Positions 19,016-29,603 are shown, counted from the first letter of the stretch. The stretch: DNA of 64,000 bases from Alcaligenaceae bacterium CGII-47 (GCA_019166125.1 JAHTBO010000001.1:473066-537065), one strand, 5' to 3'. Made by a program: numbers and translations. Notes: generated from the sequence alone by a model not told the origin.

Positions 19016-19021
19016 GCTCGA

Positions 19022-19261
19022 TTAAGCTGCGGTGATATTCAGAGCCTGCTTGCCTTTTGGTCCTTGAGCAATCTCGAATGCAACTTTTTGCCCTTCTTTG
19101 AGGGTTTTAAAGCCATTCATTTGGATGGATGAAAAATGTGCGAAGAGGTCTTCGCCTCCGTTATCAGGGGTAATAAAGCCAAAGCCTTTTGCGTCATTGA
19201 ACCATTTTACGGTCCCGGTCAGCTTTTCGGATCCCCCGGGTGCTTCGATTGAATCGGACAT
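19022..19261 (-). CDS. Cold-shock domain protein
   Basis: A 79-residue single cold-shock domain: [19 protein letters not shown] carries RNP1 (KGFGFI), and DLFAHFSSI carries RNP2. It binds single-stranded RNA and DNA. The N-terminus has about ten extra residues compared with E. coli CspA. A promoter about 110 bases upstream implies a long 5' leader, as is usual for cold-shock genes. It is divergent from clpS. Confidence 0.93.
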   Translation of the reverse strand: MSDSIEAPGGSEKLTGTVKWFNDAKGFGFITPDNGGEDLFAHFSSIQMNGFKTLKEGQKVAFEIAQGPKGKQALNITAA

Positions 19262-19371
19262 GCGTACTGCCTCTCGACTATAGTGTAGGGTTGTAACCTT
19301 GGTGTCAGCGATATGCCACCAGTCCGTTCCGCAGACGTGTCACTGATGCAATCATTCTGTAGAACAGCTTG

Positions 19372-19401
19372 ATAATGCTTAATTTGTTGTGAACTAGTCA
19401 A
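19372..19401 (-). promoter_or_regulatory. Putative sigma-70 promoter of the cold-shock gene
   Basis: On the minus strand TTGACT (19396-19401) and CATTAT (19372-19377) are spaced by 18 bases. They would give a leader of about 100 bases before the cold-shock start codon. Confidence 0.5.
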
Positions 19402-19425
19402 CTATGGAAACCACTAGTATCTCGT

Positions 19426-19749
19426 ATGGCGACTGAAACTCGAAGCCAGCGCGAAGCTGCCGAGGTGTCTCTGGCCAGCCGCGTTGCGCCCCCTCCTATG
19501 TACCAGGTTGTTTTGCTCAATGACGACTACACGCCTATGGAGTTCGTCGTGCATGTCTTGCGGGAAGTCTTTCACAAGACCATGCCGCAAGCCGAGCGCA
19601 TCATGCTTAAAGTGCACCATGAGGGCAGGGGGGTTTGTGGCATCTATACTCGGGATATTGCAGCAACGCGCGTCGATGCCGTACGTCAGTTAGCACATGT
19701 CAATCAGCATCCCTTGCAGTGCGTGATGGAGCCCATATCGCATGTCTGA
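19426..19749 (+). CDS. clpS: ATP-dependent Clp protease adaptor ClpS
   Basis: A 107-residue adaptor that delivers N-degron substrates to Clp[22 protein letters not shown] near residues 22-41 contains the substrate-pocket residues (NDD and nearby), and [16 protein letters not shown] matches the ClpA-docking region. It is followed by clpA after 74 bases, the usual pairing. No strong Shine-Dalgarno is visible before the ATG. Confidence 0.95.
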   Translation: MATETRSQREAAEVSLASRVAPPPMYQVVLLNDDYTPMEFVVHVLREVFHKTMPQAERIMLKVHHEGRGVCGIYTRDIAATRVDAVRQLAHVNQHPLQCVMEPISHV

Positions 19750-19823
19750 GTACGCCGCGACGTTTTAGTCTTAGAATAGGGATATTGATTTGTTAGCCCG
19801 CTCCGATAAGTGATGGAGGAAGC

Positions 19824-22139
19824 GTGATCTCCGAAGAACTTGAAGTCAGCCTGCATATGGCCTTTGTTGAGGCCCGTGCCGCGAGACATGAATTCATTAC
19901 CGTAGAGCATCTGCTGTTGTCTTTACTCGACAACGCGTCAGCAGTGGAAGTATTGCGGGCATGTGCTGCGGACCTGGACGTGTTACGCCAGGATTTGCGT
20001 AAATTTATTTCTGAACATACTCCTGTGTTCCCCGGTGATGGTGAGGTGGACACACAGCCCACTCTGGGGTTTCAGCGTGTGATTCAGCGTGCCATCATGC
20101 ACGTATCCTCCAATAGTTCAAACAAAAACACAGTGATGGGGGCGAATGTTCTGGTCGCCATGTATGGCGAAAAGGATTCGCATGCTGTGTATTTCCTGGT
20201 GCAACAAGGTGTCTCGCGTCTGGATGTTGTGAACTATCTGTCGCATGGTATTGCCAAGACCCCGGGCGAAGCACCTGCCGAAGAACCTCGCATCGAGCCG
20301 CCTGCGTCCGAGCCTAAGTCAGATCAGCAAAAAACCCCCCTAGAGACCTATGCGACTGACCTGAACGCCGAGGCCCTCAAGGGTCATATTGATCCTTTGA
20401 TCGGCCGTGAGGCCGAGGTCGAGCGGGTGATTCAGGTGCTGTGTCGCCGCCGCAAAAACAACCCCTTGCTGGTGGGTGAGGCAGGCGTGGGCAAGACCGC
20501 TATTGCCGAGGGGCTAGCCTGGCGTATCACGCAAGGCGATGTGCCTGAAGTATTGCATCAGGCGCAGGTCTACGCTTTGGATATGGGGGCGTTGCTGGCC
20601 GGCACCAAATACCGTGGCGACTTTGAACAACGCCTCAAGCTCGTCCTCAAAGCACTGAAGGAAAACCATAATGCGATCCTGTTTATTGACGAGATCCATA
20701 CACTGATCGGTGCAGGCTCGGCCTCGGGCGGTACCCTCGATGCATCCAATCTACTCAAACCCGGCCTGTCCTCTGGGCAACTTAAGTGCATGGGTGCGAC
20801 GACGTATACCGAGTATCGAGGGATATTCGAAAAGGATCATGCGCTATCGCGTCGATTCCAAAAAATTGATATCCCCGAGCCATCGGTCGAGCAGACGATA
20901 CGGATTTTGCGCGGGCTCAAGGCACGCTTTGAGGCACATCATCAGGTGCGTTATTCGGCGGCGGCAATTATCGCTGCTGCTGAGTTGGCGGCGCGCCATA
21001 TCAGTGACCGCTTTCTACCCGACAAAGCGATTGATGTGATCGATGAGGCAGGCGCCGCGCAGCGCCTGTTACCTAAGTCACGGCAAAAGAAAATCATCGG
21101 TAAGGCCGAGATCGAGGCGACGATCGCCAAGATCGCGCGGATTCCGCCCCAGAATGTCTCGAATGATGACCGCAATAAGCTCGCCAGCCTAGAGCGCGAT
21201 CTCAAGGCCGTCGTGTTTGGTCAGGACGAGGCAATTGCCGCACTGGCCGCGTCGATCAAGATGGCGCGTTCGGGTTTGGGCCGACCCGATAAGCCGATAG
21301 GCTCGTTCCTCTTTTCCGGGCCAACTGGCGTTGGCAAGACCGAGGTGGCGCGCCAGCTAGCGTTTGTATTGGGTATAGAATTGTTGCGCTTTGATATGTC
21401 CGAGTATATGGAGCGTCATACCGTTTCGCGCTTGATCGGGGCACCGCCGGGCTATGTGGGTTTTGATCAGGGCGGCCTACTTACCGAGGCGATCACCAAG
21501 CAACCGCATTGTGTCTTGCTGCTCGATGAGATCGAAAAAGCGCATCCAGATGTCTATAATATTTTGTTACAAGTGATGGATCACGGTACCCTGACCGATA
21601 ACAACGGACGCAAGGCGGACTTCCGCAATGTCATTGTGGTGATGACGACGAATGCAGGGGCACAAGCCCTGAATCGCAATGCGATCGGTTTTACCAAGTC
21701 GGATCGTGGTGGTGATGAGATGGCTGACATCAAGCGTATGTTCACGCCTGAATTCCGTAATCGCCTGGATGCCATTATTGGCTTTACATCCTTGCCACGC
21801 GAGGTCATTTTGCGCGTGGTCGATAAGTTCCTCATGCAGCTCGAAGACCAGTTGCACGAAAAGCACGTTGAGGTAGTCTTTACACAGGCCTTGCGTGACT
21901 ATCTGGCTCGTGAGGGCTTTGATCCAACCATGGGTGCGCGGCCCATGCAGCGGCTTATTCAGGATACGATCCGTCGCGTGCTAGCCGATGAGCTGTTGTT
22001 TGGTCGTCTGGCCAATGGCGGGCAGGTCGAGGTCGGGCTGGATGCCGAAGGCAAGGTCTCACTAAGCTTTCCAGACAAGGCATCGGGTGCGGGCGAGATC
22101 CCTACGCCCTCCCACCCGGAGCCAGAGCTCGTCGATTGA
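19824..22139 (+). CDS. clpA: ATP-dependent Clp protease ATP-binding subunit ClpA
   Basis: A 771-residue double AAA+ unfoldase. An N-domain (residues 1-140) is followed by an acidic, proline-rich linker. Then come AAA-1 with Walker [10 protein letters not shown] near residue 219 and Walker B ILFIDEIH, and AAA-2 with GPTGVGKTE near residue 500, [11 protein letters not shown] and a C-terminal sensor domain. It unfolds proteins for ClpP, which is not in the window. Its TGA overlaps the pqiA ATG. Confidence 0.96.
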   Translation: MISEELEVSLHMAFVEARAARHEFITVEHLLLSLLDNASAVEVLRACAADLDVLRQDLRKFISEHTPVFPGDGEVDTQPTLGFQRVIQRAIMHVSSNSSNKNTVMGANVLVAMYGEKDSHAVYFLVQQGVSRLDVVNYLSHGIAKTPGEAPAEEPRIEPPASEPKSDQQKTPLETYATDLNAEALKGHIDPLIGREAEVERVIQVLCRRRKNNPLLVGEAGVGKTAIAEGLAWRITQGDVPEVLHQAQVYALDMGALLAGTKYRGDFEQRLKLVLKALKENHNAILFIDEIHTLIGAGSASGGTLDASNLLKPGLSSGQLKCMGATTYTEYRGIFEKDHALSRRFQKIDIPEPSVEQTIRILRGLKARFEAHHQVRYSAAAIIAAAELAARHISDRFLPDKAIDVIDEAGAAQRLLPKSRQKKIIGKAEIEATIAKIARIPPQNVSNDDRNKLASLERDLKAVVFGQDEAIAALAASIKMARSGLGRPDKPIGSFLFSGPTGVGKTEVARQLAFVLGIELLRFDMSEYMERHTVSRLIGAPPGYVGFDQGGLLTEAITKQPHCVLLLDEIEKAHPDVYNILLQVMDHGTLTDNNGRKADFRNVIVVMTTNAGAQALNRNAIGFTKSDRGGDEMADIKRMFTPEFRNRLDAIIGFTSLPREVILRVVDKFLMQLEDQLHEKHVEVVFTQALRDYLAREGFDPTMGARPMQRLIQDTIRRVLADELLFGRLANGGQVEVGLDAEGKVSLSFPDKASGAGEIPTPSHPEPELVD

Positions 22140-23362
22140 TGGCCTCGCATGGGCTGATTGCGTGTTCACATTGTGGTGCCTTACACAAGCGCATCGAGCT
22201 AGAGGCCCGTGCACAGGCCTTGTGCGTGCGCTGCGCAACGCTGCTGTATCGACGTAGCATGTTGTCCATCTCTGGCTGGATGGCAATAACGCTTACGGCT
22301 TTTGTGGTGTTTGCAATCGCGCAATACTTTCCGATCGTGAGCCTGAGCTTGCAGGGCAAGACTATCAGCCCGTCGTTTCCGCAAGCCTTGCTGCTGACCT
22401 GGGATCAAGGCCATTATTTTCTTTCCATCATGACCGGCTTGTTCGGCTTTTGGTTTCCCTTGTTTCAACTGGTTCTGGTGTTTTGGGCCTTGCACTGTAT
22501 TTCCGTGGGCCGGATACCGGGTGACTTTGCGCTAGGGCTGCGCGTGCTCCGGGCGCTCGCGCCATGGTCGATGGCGCCGGTACTGGTGCTGGCGTTGATC
22601 GTGGCGATTGTGAAGTTCTCGGGCTTTGCATTCTTGAGGCTCGAATGGGGGCTGTTGGGGTTTGCACTATTGACGTTTTTTTTGACCGGTGTCGGGCGCA
22701 TGCATGCCCGTGCGCTGTGGTATCAGGCTGAGCGTGCAGGCTTGGTGGGGCGCTCGGGCGAGCACGGCCATGAGTTGGCGTGCCAGACATGCGATTATGT
22801 GCAGGATGCGCATCCGCCGGGGGGGCGCTGCCGCCGTTGTCACGCGACTGCACATAGGCGTCGCCATAATGTTACGGCACGAGTCTGGGCGCTCGCACTG
22901 GCGGCCAGTGTTGTCTATATTCCTGCAAATGTCCTGCCGGTGATGCGCATTAGTAGCCCATTTGGCAGTGAGGACCACACTATCTTGGGGGGGGTGATCG
23001 AGTTATGGCAACTGGGTTCCTGGGACCTGGCGTTGATTGTCTTTGTCGCCAGCGTTGTTGTCCCCATCACCAAGCTGCTTGCTTTAATGGTGCTAATGAT
23101 ATGGTATCGCCCGGGAGGGGCGCTTTTGCAGCGGCAGCGCACGCGCTTGTATGAACTCGTGGAATATATCGGCCAGTGGTCCATGCTTGATGTCTTTGTT
23201 GTTGTTCTCATGGGGGCTATGGCGAATTTTCCGGGCTTGACGCAAATTGTCGCTGGGCCAGGCGCCTTTAGTTTTGGGATGGTTGTTGTGCTGACGATGT
23301 GGGCAGCGATGAGCTATGATCCGCGTTTAGGTTGGGATCAGTTGTCTGAGAATCATGTATGA
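22136..23362 (+). CDS. pqiA: Paraquat-inducible protein A
   Basis: A 408-residue inner membrane protein with two PqiA repeats, each made of a zinc-ribbon-like segment and about four transmembrane helices. The first ribbon is CSHCGALHKRIELEARAQAL followed by CVRC, the second CQTCDYVQDA...CRRC near residues 218-238. It works with the MCE protein PqiB and lipoprotein PqiC in lipid transport across the periplasm. It overlaps both clpA and pqiB by four bases. A run of eight G lies inside it at 22987-22994. Confidence 0.92.
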   Translation: MMASHGLIACSHCGALHKRIELEARAQALCVRCATLLYRRSMLSISGWMAITLTAFVVFAIAQYFPIVSLSLQGKTISPSFPQALLLTWDQGHYFLSIMTGLFGFWFPLFQLVLVFWALHCISVGRIPGDFALGLRVLRALAPWSMAPVLVLALIVAIVKFSGFAFLRLEWGLLGFALLTFFLTGVGRMHARALWYQAERAGLVGRSGEHGHELACQTCDYVQDAHPPGGRCRRCHATAHRRRHNVTARVWALALAASVVYIPANVLPVMRISSPFGSEDHTILGGVIELWQLGSWDLALIVFVASVVVPITKLLALMVLMIWYRPGGALLQRQRTRLYELVEYIGQWSMLDVFVVVLMGAMANFPGLTQIVAGPGAFSFGMVVVLTMWAAMSYDPRLGWDQLSENHV

Positions 23363-25017
23363 CGCAAACCGACGTTGACCACCCCGAGCGCTCCGAGCTT
23401 CCTTTGCCGCCCGTCGTGCGCCCGGCAAAGGCCGTCCGTTGGTCGTGGATATGGTTGGTGCCGCTGCTGGCGGTGCTAATGGGCGCGTCGCTGCTAGTGA
23501 CGTACTGGCTGCGCACTGGGCCAACGATTACGGTAAGTTTTGAGTCGGCGCAGGATCTGGTCGTGGGTCAAACCAAGCTGCGCTATAAGGATGTTGTCGT
23601 TGGTCTGGTGCAGGACATTAAGGTTGCGCCGGATCGCGAGCACGTATTGGTACAAATAAAGCTCGATCAGAGTGGCGCGAAGTTCATTACGCAGGACAGC
23701 GCGCGCTTCTGGGTGGTGCGCCCACGCTTTAGTTTAAATGGTGTCTCGGGTCTGGGTACATTGATTACGGGTGCGTATATCAGCGTCGATACCACCGCGA
23801 GTTACCAAGGCGATAAGGCCGTATATGAATTTGTTGGACTAGAGAAGCCGCCCGAGGTGGGCAGTGATCGGGCGGGCACGCGGTATACCTTGAACACTCG
23901 GGACCTCGGTTCGCTTGACGTGGGCTCCAGCGTGTCGTATCGGCGTATCAATGTCGGGCAGGTAATCGGCTATGAACTCTCTGAGGACGGGCGCAATGTC
24001 CAGGTTCAGGTATTTATTGACGCACCCTATGATCAGTACGTTACCGTGGATACCAGATTTTGGAATGTCAGCGGGGTGAATGTTTCCTTGAATTCCGAGG
24101 GTATATCCATGCGTACAAGCAGCCTGAGCGCTATTCTCGGCGGTGGTGTCGCCTTTGCCCAGGCTGACGAGGATAATAGTTTTGGTATAGAGGAGTTCCC
24201 GCGCGCGCAGCCCAACACTGCCTATCGTCTGTATGACACGCGCGACCAGGCGATGGCGGATCCGGATGGCGTGCCGTTCCCTGTCGAGATGCACTTTGAT
24301 CAATCGGTACGAGGCTTAAAGCTCGGCGCATCAGTGGATTTTCGTGGGATGGAATTGGGCAAGATCGTGGATATCGATCTGGAATATAACGCTCAAAAGA
24401 AACGCTTCTATGCGCGTGTACGGGCAGATCTGTACGCTTTGCGCTTTAGTGAAGAGTATCGCAAGCTGACTCAGGGCTCGCAACCTGATGCGTCGGATGG
24501 CCGCCTGCTCGCCCCTCTGATTCGTCACGGATTGCGGGCTCAAATGCGCGCCTCGAATTTGCTCACGGGCCAGCAGTATGTCGCCCTGGAGTTCTTTCCT
24601 GATGCCGAACCGGTCAGCGTGGATGACCCCGCGAGTTTACCTGTGATCATTCCCACAATGGTGGGGAACTTTGATCAGTTGCAGCAGCAAATCAGCAAAA
24701 TCGTCTCTCAGGTCAATGAGATTCCATTCGGGGATATTGGTAAAGAGCTGCAAGGTTCGCTTAAATCGATGCATAAGTTGATCAATCGGGTGGATCAGCA
24801 GCTGGCGCCTCAGGCGAATGCTGCACTTAAGTCCGCGCGTCAATCGCTAGACCAGGTTGGCAAGGCGCTTGGCCCCAATGCGCCGCTGATCGGTGGGGTG
24901 AGCGAGAGCTTGGGTGAGTTGGCCCGTGCGGCGCGCGCCTTGCGCCAGCTTGCGGACTATTTACAGGCACATCCTGAATCGCTGGTTCGCGGTCGTTCAA
25001 ACGACAGCCTGCAATGA
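23359..25017 (+). CDS. pqiB: Paraquat-inducible protein B (MCE domain protein)
   Basis: A 552-residue periplasmic protein anchored by one N-terminal helix (WIWLVPLLAVLMGASLLVTY near residues 30-49). Three MCE domains follow, each starting with a segment such as ITVSFESAQDLVVGQTKLRY, and a C-terminal helical region that in PqiB forms the long needle. The length matches E. coli PqiB. It is translationally coupled to pqiA and is followed by pqiC after ten bases. Confidence 0.93.
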   Translation: MTQTDVDHPERSELPLPPVVRPAKAVRWSWIWLVPLLAVLMGASLLVTYWLRTGPTITVSFESAQDLVVGQTKLRYKDVVVGLVQDIKVAPDREHVLVQIKLDQSGAKFITQDSARFWVVRPRFSLNGVSGLGTLITGAYISVDTTASYQGDKAVYEFVGLEKPPEVGSDRAGTRYTLNTRDLGSLDVGSSVSYRRINVGQVIGYELSEDGRNVQVQVFIDAPYDQYVTVDTRFWNVSGVNVSLNSEGISMRTSSLSAILGGGVAFAQADEDNSFGIEEFPRAQPNTAYRLYDTRDQAMADPDGVPFPVEMHFDQSVRGLKLGASVDFRGMELGKIVDIDLEYNAQKKRFYARVRADLYALRFSEEYRKLTQGSQPDASDGRLLAPLIRHGLRAQMRASNLLTGQQYVALEFFPDAEPVSVDDPASLPVIIPTMVGNFDQLQQQISKIVSQVNEIPFGDIGKELQGSLKSMHKLINRVDQQLAPQANAALKSARQSLDQVGKALGPNAPLIGGVSESLGELARAARALRQLADYLQAHPESLVRGRSNDSLQ

Positions 25018-25027
25018 GGAGTAGGCG

Positions 25028-25690
25028 ATGAAAATGGTGTTGTGCATAATGGGACTCGTGCTGCTCACCGCTTGCACGAGCACACCCACCCGTTACTATA
25101 GTTTGGCGCCGACCCCATCGCACCCGCAAGCTGCGCCTAAGTATGACGCTGCGCCAGACTTTGCGATTCGTATGGGGCAGGTGCGGGTACCCGCAGAGGT
25201 TGATAGGCCTCAATTGGTCGTGCGTGGGGATTCGAGCACGGCAGTGACGGTCTTGAACCAGTCCGTGTGGGCGGCGCCGCTGGCTGATCAGATTCAGGCC
25301 GGCCTGGCTCAAGCGTTGATGCAGGTGCTGGCTGTCCCGGATGTCTCCTTCGTGAGTGCGCCTGCGCACCTTCCTGTCTGGACGATTGCGGTGCAGATAC
25401 ATCGCTTTGAGTTGATGACGGGTGCCTGGACGCTGCTCGATGCGAGCTGGACGCTTGGGCAGCCGCCCTCGGAGGCCGGTTCGCAGGATGTATTGCAGCC
25501 TGGTGCGGCGACGCAGATCTGTCGAGCTGTCATACATCGCCCCGTGCTCGTTGAGGGCGTAGAGCCTCTGGTAGAGAGTCAGCGTAATGCAGTAACAAGT
25601 CTGGCAGATGCCATTGCGGCGTCAATTTCCACACGCCGCCTACCCCCGGCCCCATCGACGGAAATAGACAAAGGTTGCACCTATACATAA
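25028..25690 (+). CDS. pqiC: Lipoprotein PqiC (ABC-type transport auxiliary)
   Basis: A 220-residue outer-membrane lipoprotein. The signal peptide ends in the lipobox LLTAC with the acylated Cys near residue 16, followed by STPTRYYSLAP, the usual start of PqiC/YmbA proteins. GGAG lies close before the ATG. It completes the pqiABC set for lipid movement between the membranes. Confidence 0.9.
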   Translation: MKMVLCIMGLVLLTACTSTPTRYYSLAPTPSHPQAAPKYDAAPDFAIRMGQVRVPAEVDRPQLVVRGDSSTAVTVLNQSVWAAPLADQIQAGLAQALMQVLAVPDVSFVSAPAHLPVWTIAVQIHRFELMTGAWTLLDASWTLGQPPSEAGSQDVLQPGAATQICRAVIHRPVLVEGVEPLVESQRNAVTSLADAIAASISTRRLPPAPSTEIDKGCTYT

Positions 25691-25805
25691 ATAGGGTTAA
25701 CCATGGTGCCCGATTAGGTTGTACTAGAGTAGTATGCTGGTGATCCCATATCCGATTGGAGACAGTCGGGGACATGGTGGCACAGGTTCAGCATGGAAAT
25801 AGTTC

Positions 25806-28800
25806 ATGGCAACGATTACTCTGGGCGTCAAGGTTGATGAGGCCTTGCGCGAACGCTTGAAGCTTATTGCGGTTCAGCTTGGCCGCACTCCCCACTCCTT
25901 GCATAAGCAGGCGCTACTGGCCTATGTCGAAGCGCTTGAGCGTGGTCAGATACCCGGCACGCTTAACGATTTCGCGGCAGAGGATGCCGTGTCTATCAGC
26001 CTCGCTACCGACCTTGAAAACACCTTGCCTTTCTATGAGTTTGCCCAAGAGGTACAACCTCAGTCGGTATTGCGGGCGGCGATCACTGCGGCGTACCGCC
26101 GTCCCGAATCCGAGTGCATCGCCATGTTGTTGGATCTGGCGGAGCCAGAGAACGATGTGGCTGTACAGACGCTTGCCTATCGTTTGGTCGATGCCTTGCG
26201 TGGTAAGCGCAAGGGGGGGGGGGTCGAAGGACTGATCCAGGAGTTCTCGCTCTCTAGTCAGGAGGGCGTGGCGTTGATGTGCCTGGCCGAGGCTTTGCTG
26301 CGTATTCCTGATCGCCCAACCCGCGATGCCTTGATTCGCGACAAAATCAGTCATGGCGACTGGCGCGCCCATGTTGGGGAGTCCTCGTCATTATTCGTCA
26401 ATGCAGCGACCTGGGGGCTGTTGCTTACAGGCAAACTCGTGAGCGTTAATAGCGAACAGAGCTTGTCGCGCGCGATCACCCGCCTGATTGGCAAAGGGGG
26501 TGAGCCCTTGATCCGCCAAGGCGTGAACATGGCCATGCGCTTGATGGGTGAGCAGTTTGTCACGGGCGAGACGATCGCGGCAGCGTTGGCCAATAGCCGC
26601 AAGTTCGAGGCACTCGGATTTTGCTATTCCTACGATATGCTAGGTGAGGCCGCAACGACAGCCGAGGATGCGCAGCGCTATTACGCCGCCTATGAGCAGG
26701 CGATTCATGCGATCGGCAAGGCCTCTCAGGGAAGGGGGATTTACGAGGGGCCTGGCATATCGATTAAGCTCTCGGCCTTACATCCGCGCTACGTGCGGGC
26801 GCAACGCGAGCGCGTAATGAGCGAGTTGTTGCCGCGTATCAGTACGCTGGCACGCCTGGCCCGCCGCTACGATATTGGCCTGAATATCGATGCCGAAGAG
26901 GCCGATCGACTTGAGCTATCGCTTGATTTGCTCGAGGCGCTGTGCTTTGATCGCGATCTGCGCGGCTGGAATGGGGTTGGTTTTGTCATTCAGGCTTACC
27001 AAAAGCGCACGCCGTTTGTCGTCGACTATCTGATTGACCTGGCGCGTCGCAGTCGACATCGCCTCATGATACGTCTGGTCAAAGGCGCATACTGGGACTC
27101 AGAGATCAAACAGGCCCAGGTTGATGGTCTGGAGGGCTACCCGGTCTACACCCGCAAAATTCATACGGATGTGTCCTATCTGGCATGCGCGCGCAAGCTC
27201 CTGGCTGCGCCCGATGCCGTGTTCCCCCAGTTTGCCACACATAATGCGCAAACGCTGGCAGCGATCTACCAGATGGCGGGTGAGAATTATTATGCTGGGC
27301 AATACGAGTTCCAATGTCTGCACGGCATGGGTGAGGCGCTCTATGAGCAGGTAGTGGGCCCCATCTCGCAGGGCAAGCTCAATCGCCCTTGTCGCGTGTA
27401 TGCGCCGGTTGGTTCGCACGAAACCCTCCTCGCGTATCTGGTACGTCGTTTGCTAGAGAACGGCGCCAATACCTCGTTCGTCAATCAGATTGGCGACAGC
27501 AGTGTGCCCATCGAACGCCTGATCGCCAATCCGGTCCAGGCCGCCAGATGCGTTCAACCTCTGGGGGCTGCTCATCCCAAGATCCCCTTGCCGCGTGAGC
27601 TGTTTTTCGCAGATAGTGGACGCCTGAATTCCGCTGGCCTGGATCTGAGCAACGAACAACGCCTGAGTTCCTTGTCGGCTGCTTTGCTTGGCAGCGTGAC
27701 GCATGCCTGGCGTGCAGCGCCGATGCGCGGTGCGCAGGTGGATAACTGGGATGCCCTGCGCGCCCGGCCTGTTTTAAACCCTGCGGATCATCGCGATATT
27801 GTGGGACATGTGATTGAAGCCAACGAAGATGAAGTGGCTCAGGCCTTGGCGCAGGCGACGCATAGTGCGGCTATCTGGCAGTCCACGTCGGTCGCCGAGC
27901 GCGCGCTATGCCTCGAGCGTACCGCACAAATTCTCGAAGACGAGTTGCAGTTGATGCTGGGCTTGATTGTTCGTGAGGCGGGTAAGTCTTACTCGAATGC
28001 GATTGCCGAGGTGCGTGAAGCCGTTGATTTCTTGCGGTATTACGCGAGCCGGATTCGCCTGGATTTCTCTAATGATACCCATCGACCCTTAGGCGTGGTG
28101 CTATGCATCAGCCCTTGGAACTTCCCTTTGGCGATTTTTATGGGGCAGGTGTCTGCAGCGCTGGCTGCAGGTAACACTGTGCTGGCCAAGCCCGCTGAGC
28201 AGACTTGCCTGGTTGCCGCGATGGCGGTTGACGCCTTACATCGCGGTGGGGTACCCGAGCATGCCGTGCAACTTTTACCAGGACGTGGCGAGACCGTTGG
28301 GGCTGAATTGGTCGCCAACCCAAGCGTGCATGGGGTGATGTTTACCGGGTCGACAGAGGTGGCAAAAATGATTGCACGCACCTTGTCAGATCGTCTGGAT
28401 CAGGCGGGCCGCTTGATTCCCCTGATTGCCGAGACGGGGGGCCAGAATGCCATGATCGTAGATTCTTCGGCGTTGGCCGAGCAGGTCGTATACGACGTGT
28501 TGGATTCTGCGTTTGACTCGGCTGGTCAGCGATGCTCGGCGCTGCGGCTGTTGTGCGTACAAGAGGATTGCGCGGATCGCTTATTGACCATGCTGCGTGG
28601 TGCCATGCAAGAGCTGCGCGTGGCTAATCCGGAATTGCTCTCTACCGATATCGGCCCGGTCATTGATGTCCAGGCGCGTGATGCAATTTTTAGTCATATC
28701 CTGGCGATGCGCGAGGCAGGTCATCGTATCGATCAGATTAAATTAGATGATTCGGTCACGCATGGAACGTTTGTTGCCCCGGTCATTATCGAAATTGACG

Positions 28801-29603
28801 AGGTGGCCGAGCTCAAACACGAGGTCTTTGGGCCTGTCCTGCATGTTTTGCGCTACCGACGCAATCAGCTTGATGGATTAATTGACGCGATTAATGCGAG
28901 TGGCTACGGGTTGACCTTTGGTGTGCATACGCGCTTGGATGAAACGGTCAGCCATGTCACCAGCCGCATTAATGCGGGCAATATTTATGTCAACCGGAAT
29001 ATTGTGGGAGCAGTTGTCGGTGTGCAGCCGTTTGGTGGCCAAGGGCTCTCTGGGACAGGCCCCAAGGCGGGGGGGCCCTTGTACCTACAACGCTTACTGG
29101 CGCGCAGTCCCGGTGGCTTGCCGAGCGCTTGCGGGAATAATGCCGAACCGATCGTCTTGCCTGGGCCGACTGGCGAGAGCAATCTATATCATCTTAAACC
29201 GCGCGGTGCGGTTCTGTGTGTTGCCCAGACCGAGGCCGGTATACAGGCCCAATACAATGCGTGCCAACGCTCGGGCAATCATATGGTGATTGTGGATACT
29301 GAAATAGGCGAGGCTTTTTATAAGACAGGGCAGGCGACCGTGCAGATGAGCTTAGTGAGCGCACAGGCGTTTGCCGATACAGATTTCCAGGCGGTGTTGT
29401 TTGAGGGCGATGGCGATACCTTGCGTACGCTCAATCAGCGTGTTGCCAGGCGTGAAGGTCCGATTGTGCCGGTCCAAGGCTTAGGGTCCGATGTGCTGGC
29501 AGCGGGTGCTACCTATGCCCTCGAGACATTGGTACGTGAGGTGTCCATCAGTATTAATACGGCCGCAGCAGGCGGCAACGCCAGCCTGATGATGATCGGT
29601 TAG
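25806..29603 (+). CDS. putA: Bifunctional proline dehydrogenase / delta-1-pyrroline-5-carboxylate dehydrogenase with DNA-binding domain
   Basis: A 1265-residue trifunctional PutA that oxidises proline to glutamate at the membrane and represses put genes. Residues 1-45 form a ribbon-helix-helix (TITLGVKVDEALRERLKLIA). The flavin-dependent proline dehydrogenase barrel covers about 190-520 (YEGPGISIKLSALHPRY, LMIRLVKGAYWD, TFATHN-like FATHNAQT). The aldehyde dehydrogenase domain follows from about 640, with FTGSTEVAKMIA, ETGGQNAM and catalytic Cys910 in GQRCSALR. A C-terminal domain ends the protein. An 11-base G run at 26213-26223 encodes Lys136-Val140; a slip there would truncate the protein. 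The 115-base upstream gap is the likely site of autoregulation. No putP transporter is adjacent. Confidence 0.95.
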   Translation: MATITLGVKVDEALRERLKLIAVQLGRTPHSLHKQALLAYVEALERGQIPGTLNDFAAEDAVSISLATDLENTLPFYEFAQEVQPQSVLRAAITAAYRRPESECIAMLLDLAEPENDVAVQTLAYRLVDALRGKRKGGGVEGLIQEFSLSSQEGVALMCLAEALLRIPDRPTRDALIRDKISHGDWRAHVGESSSLFVNAATWGLLLTGKLVSVNSEQSLSRAITRLIGKGGEPLIRQGVNMAMRLMGEQFVTGETIAAALANSRKFEALGFCYSYDMLGEAATTAEDAQRYYAAYEQAIHAIGKASQGRGIYEGPGISIKLSALHPRYVRAQRERVMSELLPRISTLARLARRYDIGLNIDAEEADRLELSLDLLEALCFDRDLRGWNGVGFVIQAYQKRTPFVVDYLIDLARRSRHRLMIRLVKGAYWDSEIKQAQVDGLEGYPVYTRKIHTDVSYLACARKLLAAPDAVFPQFATHNAQTLAAIYQMAGENYYAGQYEFQCLHGMGEALYEQVVGPISQGKLNRPCRVYAPVGSHETLLAYLVRRLLENGANTSFVNQIGDSSVPIERLIANPVQAARCVQPLGAAHPKIPLPRELFFADSGRLNSAGLDLSNEQRLSSLSAALLGSVTHAWRAAPMRGAQVDNWDALRARPVLNPADHRDIVGHVIEANEDEVAQALAQATHSAAIWQSTSVAERALCLERTAQILEDELQLMLGLIVREAGKSYSNAIAEVREAVDFLRYYASRIRLDFSNDTHRPLGVVLCISPWNFPLAIFMGQVSAALAAGNTVLAKPAEQTCLVAAMAVDALHRGGVPEHAVQLLPGRGETVGAELVANPSVHGVMFTGSTEVAKMIARTLSDRLDQAGRLIPLIAETGGQNAMIVDSSALAEQVVYDVLDSAFDSAGQRCSALRLLCVQEDCADRLLTMLRGAMQELRVANPELLSTDIGPVIDVQARDAIFSHILAMREAGHRIDQIKLDDSVTHGTFVAPVIIEIDEVAELKHEVFGPVLHVLRYRRNQLDGLIDAINASGYGLTFGVHTRLDETVSHVTSRINAGNIYVNRNIVGAVVGVQPFGGQGLSGTGPKAGGPLYLQRLLARSPGGLPSACGNNAEPIVLPGPTGESNLYHLKPRGAVLCVAQTEAGIQAQYNACQRSGNHMVIVDTEIGEAFYKTGQATVQMSLVSAQAFADTDFQAVLFEGDGDTLRTLNQRVARREGPIVPVQGLGSDVLAAGATYALETLVREVSISINTAAAGGNASLMMIG
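26213..26223 (+). repeat. Poly-G tract (11 G) inside putA
   Basis: Eleven consecutive G bases near codon 137 of putA. Tracts of this length are prone to slipped-strand errors. The reading frame is intact in this copy. Confidence 0.9.

Noticed and set aside
24827-25537. A 236-codon open frame on the minus strand opposite pqiB and pqiC
   Set aside because: It is antisense to two well-supported genes and very rich in Arg and His, typical of a shadow frame.
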